Positions 27,249 through 36,646 of a stretch of 64,000 bases of DNA are shown here, in pieces. The stretch's first letter is position 1; every line of letters starts with the position of its first letter. This DNA comes from a virus. The stretch lies in IMG/VR virus record IMGVR_UViG_3300032087_005679, positions 1 to 64,000 of that record. One strand, 5' to 3'. The notes below the pieces were generated by a model. It had not been told where the DNA came from. It made no database searches and saw only the letters and a program-made list of their open reading frames with translations. The position numbers and the translations under genes are program-made.

Positions 27249-29044
27249 TATCTGACAACTCCTATTATGTCTGTGTTTGGATACAAAATTTCTGCCGCTG
27301 AGTCTTGCGGAATATTGAGATATCTCCCGTCAGAGGACAAATTAGAATCTATATCATAACTGTAATTACTATAAAGACCACCTACTACGTTGTATAACTC
27401 AACATTTCTGGCATCTGTAACTCCTGGCACATCATTGAGGAGCCTGAGAATATCTGAAATAAACACGGACTCTCCTAAAGAAAATTTTATATACAACATC
27501 TTGTCGATTAACTTTCTGTTGCACCTTTCTAGAAGATCATATCTATTAACATCAAGATCAGCAATAACCTCATATCGAATTCCGATGTTTATAATTTTAC
27601 CATCCAATATATCAATGGTGTCATTAATCATTTTGTATCTTTCTAGCCAAGTTTTTAGATTTTCTTTCAGGACTAGATTAGGTTGTGCCAGATTTCCATT
27701 ACTATCTTCAGTCAACACGTACATGTTTAAGTTTCTCTTGAGAGAATCTTCGTCTCGCACAACGTTAGCTCTTTTTATTTTTCCAAATTTTGGGTTCATT
27801 CGATAAGCTACGTTTATGTAATCTTCTCTTGTAACAGCACGACTTTGTGATGCAAAGGTCCCAAGAGCACGTACTTTTACTTCGTCAGCACTAAGTGGTG
27901 ACAGATCACCAAGAATTGCATCCTCGTTTTCTACCTCTATAGAACCAAGCATAGTTGATATAACAGTCTCAGATAACAATGATCTGTTGCGAAACAAAAG
28001 ACTTGGACTTATGATGCCCGTTATTGTGCCAACAGAAGCATTTGAGACAGGTGTTGTATTTGCAGTATAACTAATTGTCAAAGTAGTGTTAGTAGGCACA
28101 ACACCGAATTTGTCTGTCTTGATAAGATTAGTAGGATCAAATGTTTCATCTGTAACGTATGGTTTGCCACTAACATTCAGAACAACATCTGCTGGGTCTG
28201 CTAATAAATTTCCAGTAATGTTATCCTCAGACCCATAACCAAATTGAACATGTGTTCTGTTTTCTAAATCATGCTCCACTACAAATCTTCTTGGGACTGG
28301 CTTCAACCTCATTGTATAGGGCACAGTTTCTCTAGAGTTATCGTCTGTGTTTTTTACTTGTGCGACAACTACATCTTGAGATAGGTTATCAACTTCATAA
28401 TATTCATGACCTTGAGAATCTTTGATGGATAATATCTCTGTAATATTTGATCTATCAAGAGTAAGTTTTAAAAATCTTTCGTAGTTACCAACTTCTATTT
28501 GTTCTTGGTAGTTTTGACCTGACATTACTTCGCCAAATGCTTTTACCGCAAAGTATGTTGGGTTACCTGTTGTTTCATCTGTTCTTGCAACAGTTAGCTC
28601 GTTGTTTGGATCAGTAAAATCAACATCAGCTATTAAAGTATATACAGATCCATTTTCACTGCTAAATGTTGATCCTGCTTCCAAAATTGGAAAGTAATTT
28701 AAATCTGGTTCTCTTGAGTTCGATGTTACTGGTACAAGCATATAAATAGAAACTTGCCCTGTTGATTTGCCAGCGCCTTGGTGCTTGTACCCAAGAGTTT
28801 TTGCTAACCTTACAACATTGTCATATCTAATTGCGGTATCTAAGAAACTTTCGTTTGCCTGGAAGTCTGCATAAAACGAAAGTTGATCGCCAACATAAGC
28901 TACCATATCAAGCATCAAAGAACCAAAAGATGCCTCAGTGAAATCTTTAAATGTACTGGGATAATATCTTTTGGCGTAATTCTCTAGATCATTCTTGATA
29001 CTCTCAAAGTCTCTACTAGTATAATTTATTGGTCTCTTAGGCAT
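27248..29044 (-). CDS. 6: Baseplate wedge protein, T4 gp6 / phage J family
   Basis: 598 residues, near the 660 of T4 gp6. The N-terminal signature INYTSRDFESIKNDLENYAK, then FTEASFGSLMLDMVAYVGDQ and LSFYADFQANESFLDTA, is characteristic of gp6-like proteins. In T4, gp6 dimers form the inner baseplate ring and, with gp7 and gp53, hold the wedges around the hub. The C-terminal part (DVNRYDLLERCNRKLIDKML) contains the helices typical of the J-like core domain. The neighbour upstream in transcription is gp25, as expected for an inner-baseplate block conserved in contractile tails. Confident family assignment. Confidence 0.92.
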   Translation of the reverse strand: MPKRPINYTSRDFESIKNDLENYAKRYYPSTFKDFTEASFGSLMLDMVAYVGDQLSFYADFQANESFLDTAIRYDNVVRLAKTLGYKHQGAGKSTGQVSIYMLVPVTSNSREPDLNYFPILEAGSTFSSENGSVYTLIADVDFTDPNNELTVARTDETTGNPTYFAVKAFGEVMSGQNYQEQIEVGNYERFLKLTLDRSNITEILSIKDSQGHEYYEVDNLSQDVVVAQVKNTDDNSRETVPYTMRLKPVPRRFVVEHDLENRTHVQFGYGSEDNITGNLLADPADVVLNVSGKPYVTDETFDPTNLIKTDKFGVVPTNTTLTISYTANTTPVSNASVGTITGIISPSLLFRNRSLLSETVISTMLGSIEVENEDAILGDLSPLSADEVKVRALGTFASQSRAVTREDYINVAYRMNPKFGKIKRANVVRDEDSLKRNLNMYVLTEDSNGNLAQPNLVLKENLKTWLERYKMINDTIDILDGKIINIGIRYEVIADLDVNRYDLLERCNRKLIDKMLYIKFSLGESVFISDILRLLNDVPGVTDARNVELYNVVGGLYSNYSYDIDSNLSSDGRYLNIPQDSAAEILYPNTDIIGVVR

Positions 29045-29061
29045 CGTTTTTTTTCCTTGCT

Positions 29062-29466
29062 TTAACTAGTTGTTGTGTGAGTTATTACTAGATTATCTTG
29101 AGCGTTTAAGGGTAAAATATTATACATAACATTGATCCTAACCTCATTGAAGTGCAGAGATGGATCCTCATCGCTTGTAATAAAATCAACACCTGTAAGA
29201 TTAATAATTGGCATATAGATAGAAATTTGTTCTTTCATTCTGTCTACCACTTGACCGAACGCTGTTTCACTTATGTTCTCAAATAGAAACCTTCGTAGAC
29301 CAACTCCAAACTCTGGCTCCATTATTCTTTCACCAGGAGAGGTCAACAATAACATCTTAAAATTTTGCTTTACAGCATCTAAAAGATTGCTGTTTAACTC
29401 ATACGGACCATAGGTCTTGCTGTAGACTAGTGGTACTTTTGGAGATATGCCTTGTAGTTTACTCAT
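29062..29466 (-). CDS. 25: Baseplate wedge protein, T4 gp25-like
   Basis: 134 residues, the usual size of gp25 (132 in T4). The diagnostic line is TSPGERIMEPEFGVGLRRFL, which continues FENISETAFGQVVDRMKEQI. In T4, gp25 sits at the junction of baseplate and sheath and initiates sheath polymerisation; its EPR motif binds gp6 and gp53, and here a similar MEPEFG stretch is present. It overlaps the 2020-residue gene by 8 nt and is followed at 17 nt by gp6, preceded by an AAGGAAAAA ribosome site. Older annotations call the family a lysozyme (GPW), which is not supported structurally. Confidence 0.93.
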   Translation of the reverse strand: MSKLQGISPKVPLVYSKTYGPYELNSNLLDAVKQNFKMLLLTSPGERIMEPEFGVGLRRFLFENISETAFGQVVDRMKEQISIYMPIINLTGVDFITSDEDPSLHFNEVRINVMYNILPLNAQDNLVITHTTTS

Positions 29467-32400
29467 TTGAACTAATTAGTCCTCTAAGATTTATAGTTTC
29501 AGTTCTTATATTTGCAACCCTACTACTGCCTTCAGAATATATTTCAAACAAATTAGTCCTAAAGAAGTCCCTAGCAAACAATTTACCCATTCTTATAGAC
29601 AAGTCATCACTGTATTCTGGCGGATCGCCTGCGCCGCTTTGTCGTGAGGAACGGTCGCTAATGGGAGTATCAGATCCATATTCTAAATTGTATCTATTAT
29701 TTCTACTTTCCCATGCACCAAAGTTACCAAGAAGATATCTTCCATAGACGTTTAGTAGATTGCCAACCACCTCAAAATAAACATCTGTTGTGTTTTCTGT
29801 TGGAACAAACTCATATAGTTCTTGAACTGTTATTCCCATTTCATCTGCTGCATTGATTATTGATCTTACAACAGCTTCGTGTCCATATTTATAAACGTGC
29901 AAATTGTTTTCCTTAAAAGCAGTGATCTCAAGCGCTTCGACTAAAGGATCTGGAGCGTTAGGATCTGGCACTCCTAAATTTTGCAGAAACCCTTCTGCAT
30001 CCTCCTCAAGGTTATCACGCTCGGTTTGAGGTATAAACCTTCCCTCTCCCACACTTCTGTAATTTGAGTCTGTAAATAATCTTCTAAGAGTTGCTGCTTT
30101 AGCAGTAAAATCAGTAACTGCATTATTTCGAACTGACAATGCTTGATCTTGCGGTATTGGCGGAATAAAGTATCTTGCTATTACCCTACCAGTTACAGAT
30201 CTAAGACCCCAAATGCCACTATATAATCTTTCTAATTCTTGCAAATTATTTATGGACAGTAATTGTTGTAGTGAAATTATGCCTGTACTATCAACATCCA
30301 ATCCTTGCAAATAGTCAATTCTATCTAAAACCTGATCTTTAGTATAGTATGTTATAACTCTTGAACCATCATAAGCTGGAACAGATACAGGAAACCCTGT
30401 ATAGATTTCTGAGAATTTGCTTATAAACTGACCTTTTGCGGCTGTAAGCAAATTATCGTCGGCACCAGCGATTTCTACTTCAAACCTAAAATAAGTGTCA
30501 GAATATCTTTCAGCAAATCTTATTGCTCGGTCGTAATAAATCAAATATGAAGCCACCTGAAATGCTACTGGGAAATAATATGCGCCTAATTTTAGCCCTA
30601 AGGGTGTTACATCTTCAACCAAACCTGGAAAACCTTCATCGTTAAATTCGATACATTCAAACAAAAGATCACTTACCTTTTCTCGATCATTTTCAGGAAT
30701 ACCAAAGAATTGAGTTGATCTCGGCGCAGCAGCATCTGCTCTCAGTGCAGACACTACACCCCTATAAAATTTACCTAACATCCTTCTGTATCTTCGTCCG
30801 TTTTCATTATTGGCAGAAAATAATGATAGAGATACTTCTGAGCCTGCGTGTTTTTGTATATTCCTTAACATGCCATACAAAATAGATTCTACTATATTAG
30901 CCATATTTTGCTCTGGTGTATTTGTTTGCAATATTACTGGATTGTTTTCAACGCCATCTAGATAATTTTCGTCATCTTTTTCTAGCCTTGGATAAACTTC
31001 TGAAATCGCAGGTATCAAGCTATAAAAAGCACCTAATATTTCTTTTTGTTCGAGTTCTTTTTTAATATTTCTAGTAAAATAGTCCGACAGCATTCGAATT
31101 GTACCAAGAGACCCCCAGGAAGGATATACAGAAGTGAGCGGTCTCATGTTGACAAGAGACCTTTGCATTCTTGTCTGTATACATTGAATAGCTGATTCAG
31201 CCCTAAATCTAACCTCTCTGTCTAGACATGGCTCGTCAGACTCAGATAAAGGCTTTCTGTTTAGAGCAGAAATATATCTTGGTAAATTTCTTTTACCATC
31301 TCTGAGAACAGCAGAATTATTTATTGTAGAGTCAATCCTTATTGTGTAGTTGTTCATACTCAAACAATCGAAATCACGCTCAAGCGCTGATTTTGTAGAA
31401 TCAGCCGAACTGCTTACATTTGTTGTTGGTGTCCCAATGGAAAAGTTTCCATAAGTATTTTGAAAGTCTATATTTGTATTTAAAGGTAAGACAATATTTT
31501 CGTTTTGATCCAAAGTGCTAACAACAAGTTGATTTCTAGCATCAACCTTTATATTGTAGTTGCCTTCTGTGGAACCTTGTTCTGTGAAAATTCCATAATC
31601 TACGTCCGTCAGGTCTCCTGTTGACCCAGGACGATAAACGCTTGCTTCAAACCTATTGTTATTTGCAATATCAAATTCTGCCACTTTATCAGAATTTCCT
31701 ATAACCTTTTCATAAAATATTCCTATCTGGTTCTGACGAGGTGTTAAACGAGTGTAACCTGTAGAACCCTCATAAGGAATTGAAGTTCTAGAGTCTACAA
31801 AATAATCATACACCACTTGAGATACATCAGATAAAAAGTCTAGTTCATTGTTATTTCGATCACCAGAGAATCTACTTCTGGCGATAGAGGCGTCGGGAAG
31901 ATTTCTTTCTATTCTTTCTTGTAGTTCTGGGCTGCCATGCCTTAAGGAATAGTAAGCAATATCCCAAACATCGTAATGATTTTGAGTAGGGGTTCTATAT
32001 TGAGGAATTGGAATCCTAGGAGGACGAGCCGTTATAAAATTATTTACATGACTCTGTGTTTGGTTCCCAACTGTCTCTATTATATTACTTCCTAGTAGCT
32101 CTGCCACGTCATCCTCGTTTCGAAATCTAGCAGCTTGGTTAGCAACATAAATTTCACCACCATAATTCGCTGGTGTTATGTAATTTGCAAATCTTACTAC
32201 CTGGTTGACTTCCCCAGGCACAAAAGAAGGTCTATAATATACTTGACTAATCGGAACTTGTCTGAGTGTTGGAAAAATTTGAAAAAATAACTCAACACCC
32301 AGTTGTGTGTGGTAAAGATTAAACTCTGGTGGCTTTTCTGGTGCGGGGTCTTTGCCAAATAGGTCATCAAATAAGCTAGCAAGCCAGTTTGCCACATAGT

Positions 32401-35400
32401 TACTCAAGTTAGCTATTTCTCTTAGAAGATCATCGTACCACGTCATAAGAGGAAGCGAAGCAATCAATTCTTCAAGTTCAGTCCTAATCCTTAATGCATC
32501 TCTAAGCCAATCACAAAGATTGTTGATCTTATTTATTTTATCGCTAACTAAGAAACTATATTGTGCTGCTGCGTCATCAACATCTAGTTGTAAAGCAAGA
32601 GGATTTATAAATCCTTCCCTGTCAGCACAATATGCCTCTAATGGAGTAAGACCTCGATCAGAGTTTATATCCCCAGAAAATGCTCCTATCTCTAAAAAGA
32701 AATCAGAAATTTTTTGCTCTGTAATTTCAAAATTCTTATACACATCTGGAACAATGATTACTTCTTCTGGTTCAGCCTCCGCAAACTGTTGATAGGTTCT
32801 AGTATATGTGAACCCCTTAGCTGTTTCTGGGTTTCCTAAACTCTCGTATAAATGTTCCAAGAGTACTAAAGGTGCCTCACCACTTAATAGTTGTTCTGCT
32901 TCCGCTGGTGTTACCATATTGGAGACATCTAATATAAATCTTTTTATTTGCGATAATCTTGGAGGTGTTTTTGTGACTTGTTCGGTGCCATCTACAACCT
33001 CCCTTTTGTAGTTAAAGATGTTTGATTTTTCAGCAGCAGCAACAAGATCGACCTCTGTCACATAGTCATTTATATCTGCAAGACCATAACTATAAAGTTT
33101 TATTGGATCTGAAAGTTGTTCTTCTGGTGTAGCACAACCAAGCACTGCATTCAAAACATCTTTCGCTATCCCAGCGACAACTGATTTCAGGAAATTCAGT
33201 ATGATTGTTTCAATTGCTTTTTGATATAAGTCTGACTGTCTTGTCTTTAGACCAATCATTTTTGTTTTCTTTAGCTCTATCTTGATTGGCTTATCAAGTG
33301 TCTCTCTAACTAGTTGATTCGCAACAGGGGGTGCGCCAACTGGATCTAAGAAATTATCTTCTATAAAGTCACCCAGCACGTCCAAAGAGCAGGAAATCTG
33401 TTCGTTTATATATTTTTCTATATCTCGTCTAGCCCTATTTTGATCGACAAAGTAAGAGTTAGGGTCGTCTGACGCATAAACCGAATAACTCGATAAGAAA
33501 GCTGCTGTTTCAGCGTCTACTATCGCTTCTTGTTTTAGAAGAATTATTGTTTGTCTTATGAGTGACCTAATTTTTGTTTTAGAAGTACTAGCCTGCCAAA
33601 AAGCCAAAGCATATTTAGCTGCTTTAGCTTGACCTGTATCACAATCTATAGTAGATAAAGTCGAAGCAATCCTATACTTTAAGTCTCTTTTAGAAAACAT
33701 CTGTTGATAAAGATTTAGATTTTCCCCAGGTGCAGATAGATCTGTCAACAACTCGAAAACATTCTTTTTCCTCTTGTTAATCAGGTTTAATCTTTTTTGG
33801 TCGAAAGCTCTGTTTGCCTGGATCGCACTTATATCAATAGATGGATAGGCATAGGTACTTAAGAAGTTGAGAACATCTACTTTTCTTGATTGAGAAGTTA
33901 TTACAGATTCGTTATAAATCTCAGATGAGTTGCTTATAAATGAGAAACTTGTTGAAGTCAACAATGAAAAAGCATTCAAAACTCTTAGAACTTCTTCTGT
34001 ATTGTTCAAATAAATTCTGTTGCCACATCCGTGAGCATAAAAATTACCATTGACGCAGATATGGTCTAAAGTATAATCTTCACTAAAATACATCTCCAAA
34101 AGATCTTCGTCTTGTATAGAGATTTGGTTATAGTTGTAAAACAACGCCAATAGATCAAAGAAAGAGTTTAGTCGATCTACTTCTTTTTCTAAATCAATAT
34201 TTGAAATCATGGATGGAGTAATATTACTTTCAATCAAATCTGATTCATAACCCCTTAGGGCGCTTCTTACATAAGACATATCTCTTAGTAATTCTTCGAC
34301 AACAAACTTCTTACTGAATGAGCTTTTGTTAACCAAAATATCATCGGACAGATCACTATGTTTGATTATCCTTCTTGCTTTCTCAAGAGGAGATAAACTA
34401 TAATCTTGGAACGATGGCAAATTCAAATCACTACTTTCGTCTAACGGGAGCAGTGTTATAATTCTAGATGGTATCTTTACTGCGTACATCCATCTAGAGC
34501 CTGGTCTTGTATCTTTAAAAGTCAATAGAGGAAACTTTGTTGGCGGAAATCCGATTTTTCTCGCAACAACATCAAAGTTATCACTAGAATATCGACCAGT
34601 CATCTTTAGTATCTCTCTCAATGCCTTATTCATAAGAGACCGATAATTATCTTTTATCGCTTGAGGAGATGAGTACCAAACAGAATTTATATCATCTTGA
34701 GATATAGGACCACCTCCAAACAGAGTGCCAGACAAAGCAGTAATAATAGATTCTGTTTCTTCATTATTTATTTGTAGTTCTAAAGTCCTTTTCATCTGAC
34801 TCATCGTACTAAGAGTCCCTATGAGATCATTTGAAATATCATTGGTTCTAGCTGTAAAATAGTAATGAGAATCAGCAGAGTTATAATAGGTTCTGTTTGA
34901 CTCGTCCCCTGGTTCGCAATTATTTCTCCAGTCATATAGATCTACATTCGTGTCTGATCCAACATAAGTACTAATATCAGGTGGTAAGTCCAACAAGTCT
35001 AAGCCAACGTCTGTACTATACTGTATGGTTTCAAGACCGAGAGAAGTTCTTAGTTTATTCTTATAGATCCTTGAGTGATTACTCGGTATAGAGATGAGTT
35101 TTGCAATTTCTTCCTCTTGCTGATATTCCCTAAGGTAATATTCTGGAGAAGATAATGTAGAGTACTCTTCAAGAACATCTAGACCATTAAGTCTAGAAAC
35201 TAGTCTTCTTAATTCTCCTAATGATTCCTCAATGCTGATAGGTTGCGGTGTTTGGTCTACCAGTTTTCCATTTTGTGGGTAAAGAGCAAAGTAAGCCCTA
35301 AAATCAGCTAGTGTTATTTCAACACTTTGGTCTTGTATGATCGTTCCAGGTTCTGGAAATTTAAAGAAATAAAGATAGCTTTCATGTATAGCATCTATAA

Positions 35401-35521
35401 TAAATTTCTTTGTTTCATTTCCATAATCGTACTCAACACCACTTCGATAACTATCATTATAGTTTTCTGGAAATGGGTTTACGATTGATTTTTGTCTATC
35501 TGATAAACTTATTATAGCCAT
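29459..35521 (-). CDS. Giant baseplate-operon protein of unknown function
   Basis: 2020 residues. The N-terminal 400 residues are mixed alpha/beta (MAIISLSDRQKSIVNPFPEN). Residues about 570-900 are mostly helical and charged with few Gly residues. A helical hydrophobic patch lies near residue 1040 (LSNYVANWLASLFDDLFG), and the C-terminal third alternates acidic helices with Asn/Tyr-rich loops. I find no protease, nuclease, glycosidase or tape-measure signature. It is transcribed between the spike-like protein and gp25, and overlaps gp25 by 8 nt, so a central baseplate or hub role, or an ejected protein, is likely. T4 has no protein of this size there. Confidence 0.72.
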   Translation of the reverse strand: MAIISLSDRQKSIVNPFPENYNDSYRSGVEYDYGNETKKFIIDAIHESYLYFFKFPEPGTIIQDQSVEITLADFRAYFALYPQNGKLVDQTPQPISIEESLGELRRLVSRLNGLDVLEEYSTLSSPEYYLREYQQEEEIAKLISIPSNHSRIYKNKLRTSLGLETIQYSTDVGLDLLDLPPDISTYVGSDTNVDLYDWRNNCEPGDESNRTYYNSADSHYYFTARTNDISNDLIGTLSTMSQMKRTLELQINNEETESIITALSGTLFGGGPISQDDINSVWYSSPQAIKDNYRSLMNKALREILKMTGRYSSDNFDVVARKIGFPPTKFPLLTFKDTRPGSRWMYAVKIPSRIITLLPLDESSDLNLPSFQDYSLSPLEKARRIIKHSDLSDDILVNKSSFSKKFVVEELLRDMSYVRSALRGYESDLIESNITPSMISNIDLEKEVDRLNSFFDLLALFYNYNQISIQDEDLLEMYFSEDYTLDHICVNGNFYAHGCGNRIYLNNTEEVLRVLNAFSLLTSTSFSFISNSSEIYNESVITSQSRKVDVLNFLSTYAYPSIDISAIQANRAFDQKRLNLINKRKKNVFELLTDLSAPGENLNLYQQMFSKRDLKYRIASTLSTIDCDTGQAKAAKYALAFWQASTSKTKIRSLIRQTIILLKQEAIVDAETAAFLSSYSVYASDDPNSYFVDQNRARRDIEKYINEQISCSLDVLGDFIEDNFLDPVGAPPVANQLVRETLDKPIKIELKKTKMIGLKTRQSDLYQKAIETIILNFLKSVVAGIAKDVLNAVLGCATPEEQLSDPIKLYSYGLADINDYVTEVDLVAAAEKSNIFNYKREVVDGTEQVTKTPPRLSQIKRFILDVSNMVTPAEAEQLLSGEAPLVLLEHLYESLGNPETAKGFTYTRTYQQFAEAEPEEVIIVPDVYKNFEITEQKISDFFLEIGAFSGDINSDRGLTPLEAYCADREGFINPLALQLDVDDAAAQYSFLVSDKINKINNLCDWLRDALRIRTELEELIASLPLMTWYDDLLREIANLSNYVANWLASLFDDLFGKDPAPEKPPEFNLYHTQLGVELFFQIFPTLRQVPISQVYYRPSFVPGEVNQVVRFANYITPANYGGEIYVANQAARFRNEDDVAELLGSNIIETVGNQTQSHVNNFITARPPRIPIPQYRTPTQNHYDVWDIAYYSLRHGSPELQERIERNLPDASIARSRFSGDRNNNELDFLSDVSQVVYDYFVDSRTSIPYEGSTGYTRLTPRQNQIGIFYEKVIGNSDKVAEFDIANNNRFEASVYRPGSTGDLTDVDYGIFTEQGSTEGNYNIKVDARNQLVVSTLDQNENIVLPLNTNIDFQNTYGNFSIGTPTTNVSSSADSTKSALERDFDCLSMNNYTIRIDSTINNSAVLRDGKRNLPRYISALNRKPLSESDEPCLDREVRFRAESAIQCIQTRMQRSLVNMRPLTSVYPSWGSLGTIRMLSDYFTRNIKKELEQKEILGAFYSLIPAISEVYPRLEKDDENYLDGVENNPVILQTNTPEQNMANIVESILYGMLRNIQKHAGSEVSLSLFSANNENGRRYRRMLGKFYRGVVSALRADAAAPRSTQFFGIPENDREKVSDLLFECIEFNDEGFPGLVEDVTPLGLKLGAYYFPVAFQVASYLIYYDRAIRFAERYSDTYFRFEVEIAGADDNLLTAAKGQFISKFSEIYTGFPVSVPAYDGSRVITYYTKDQVLDRIDYLQGLDVDSTGIISLQQLLSINNLQELERLYSGIWGLRSVTGRVIARYFIPPIPQDQALSVRNNAVTDFTAKAATLRRLFTDSNYRSVGEGRFIPQTERDNLEEDAEGFLQNLGVPDPNAPDPLVEALEITAFKENNLHVYKYGHEAVVRSIINAADEMGITVQELYEFVPTENTTDVYFEVVGNLLNVYGRYLLGNFGAWESRNNRYNLEYGSDTPISDRSSRQSGAGDPPEYSDDLSIRMGKLFARDFFRTNLFEIYSEGSSRVANIRTETINLRGLISSNE

Positions 35522-35530
35522 TTCATTTAC

Positions 35531-36646
35531 TTAGTTTACATTATTATATTTGCTTCTAAAATCATAATATGCAAAAGGATTGCTTTTGCTGTAATTTAAC
35601 TTATGTAGAGCAAAGTTTTTCTGCTGAATTGATAGGTTGATAATTTCAATTGGAAGCCTCTGTATCAAAGATTGCAATTTGATCGCAGATGCAGTACCAG
35701 CACCTGGGATTAGAGACATAACTGCTGTTACCAAAAGCTCCAAAGTAAATGACGTAGAAGAGTGTAAATCAGATATCAAATCAGCTAAGTTATCTAACAC
35801 CGCAGCCAAATCGTCACCCTTGACCATTGGCTGGAGGTCGCTGTCATCATTCCCAGCAATAAGGTCAATCCCCTGAATATTGTCTTTTATCAACATTCCA
35901 GACGCACCGTTATATGAATCGCCGCCAGTAACTAACTTGATACCCTCTCTACCAATCAGTCTAACAGAGTCTGCTTTTATTGCAATCGCAGATCTATTTG
36001 TCAGATTTCCCACTCTACCTTTTGCTAGATTAAAATATTCTTTACCATCAATGTCTGCCCTCTGAGAGATGTAAATTCTAGCTGCGTCAAGTTGTGGGCT
36101 TTTGTTTGTTCTTACTCTTGCCCCTTCACTATTAACTTCTCTTGCTAAGATTCCAGACAGTCCTGCTATTATATCGATACAACCAACGTGAGAATTTGGC
36201 TTTGCACCCTTTCCCTCTTCTTTGGTTCCTGGTCTATCTTTGCCTAAAATTATTATGGAGTTATGTTGACCTTTAATTACATTTTCAGTTTCGGCAACAT
36301 TGTATATTGGATTTGGCTCTATTAATTGTGTCTGGTTGAAGCCAGAATGTGTTCTTCCTTGGTTTGGTCCAAGTTTTTCTTTTAGCTCAACTTTTGTTGC
36401 CGATAATAAAGAATCTGTTATGGTTGGTCTAGTAGGTCCAGTCCCTGGCGGTTGTTGAGGAGCCTGTCCTCTACTTGGCGTCTGTGGTCTTCTCTTGAAG
36501 GATAAGTCCCCCGCTGCGTCATTTGAATATCTTGCTGCTAGCTCTTCGGCTGCTGCTGCGATTTCTGCCTCAGAAGAATTTGGATTATTATATTGCTCTA
36601 GGAACTCATTCAATTCTTCTTGTGATAATTCTCTAGGACCACTCAT
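35531..36646 (-). CDS. Spike-like baseplate protein (gp5 C-terminal beta-prism type)
   Basis: 371 residues. The N-terminal 90 residues are disordered and Pro/Gln-rich. Residues about 170-260 contain short strands in gp5/VgrG style, such as AARIYISQRADI, SAIAIKADSVRLIGREGIKL and TGGDSYNGAS; the repeated I/V-x-I pattern with a polar turn is that of trimeric spike stems. A hydrophobic stretch (LLVTAVMSLIPGAG) near 305 may be buried in the trimer or touch membrane. It follows the M23/OB-fold hub gene with a 1-nt overlap, which fits a hub plus spike pair split over two genes. The assignment is structural inference. Confidence 0.6.
   Translation of the reverse strand: MSGPRELSQEELNEFLEQYNNPNSSEAEIAAAAEELAARYSNDAAGDLSFKRRPQTPSRGQAPQQPPGTGPTRPTITDSLLSATKVELKEKLGPNQGRTHSGFNQTQLIEPNPIYNVAETENVIKGQHNSIIILGKDRPGTKEEGKGAKPNSHVGCIDIIAGLSGILAREVNSEGARVRTNKSPQLDAARIYISQRADIDGKEYFNLAKGRVGNLTNRSAIAIKADSVRLIGREGIKLVTGGDSYNGASGMLIKDNIQGIDLIAGNDDSDLQPMVKGDDLAAVLDNLADLISDLHSSTSFTLELLVTAVMSLIPGAGTASAIKLQSLIQRLPIEIINLSIQQKNFALHKLNYSKSNPFAYYDFRSKYNNVN

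Noticed and set aside
29062-29466. Lysozyme, as the GPW/gp25 family is sometimes named
   Set aside because: The gp25 fold is structural and no muramidase catalytic residues are seen.
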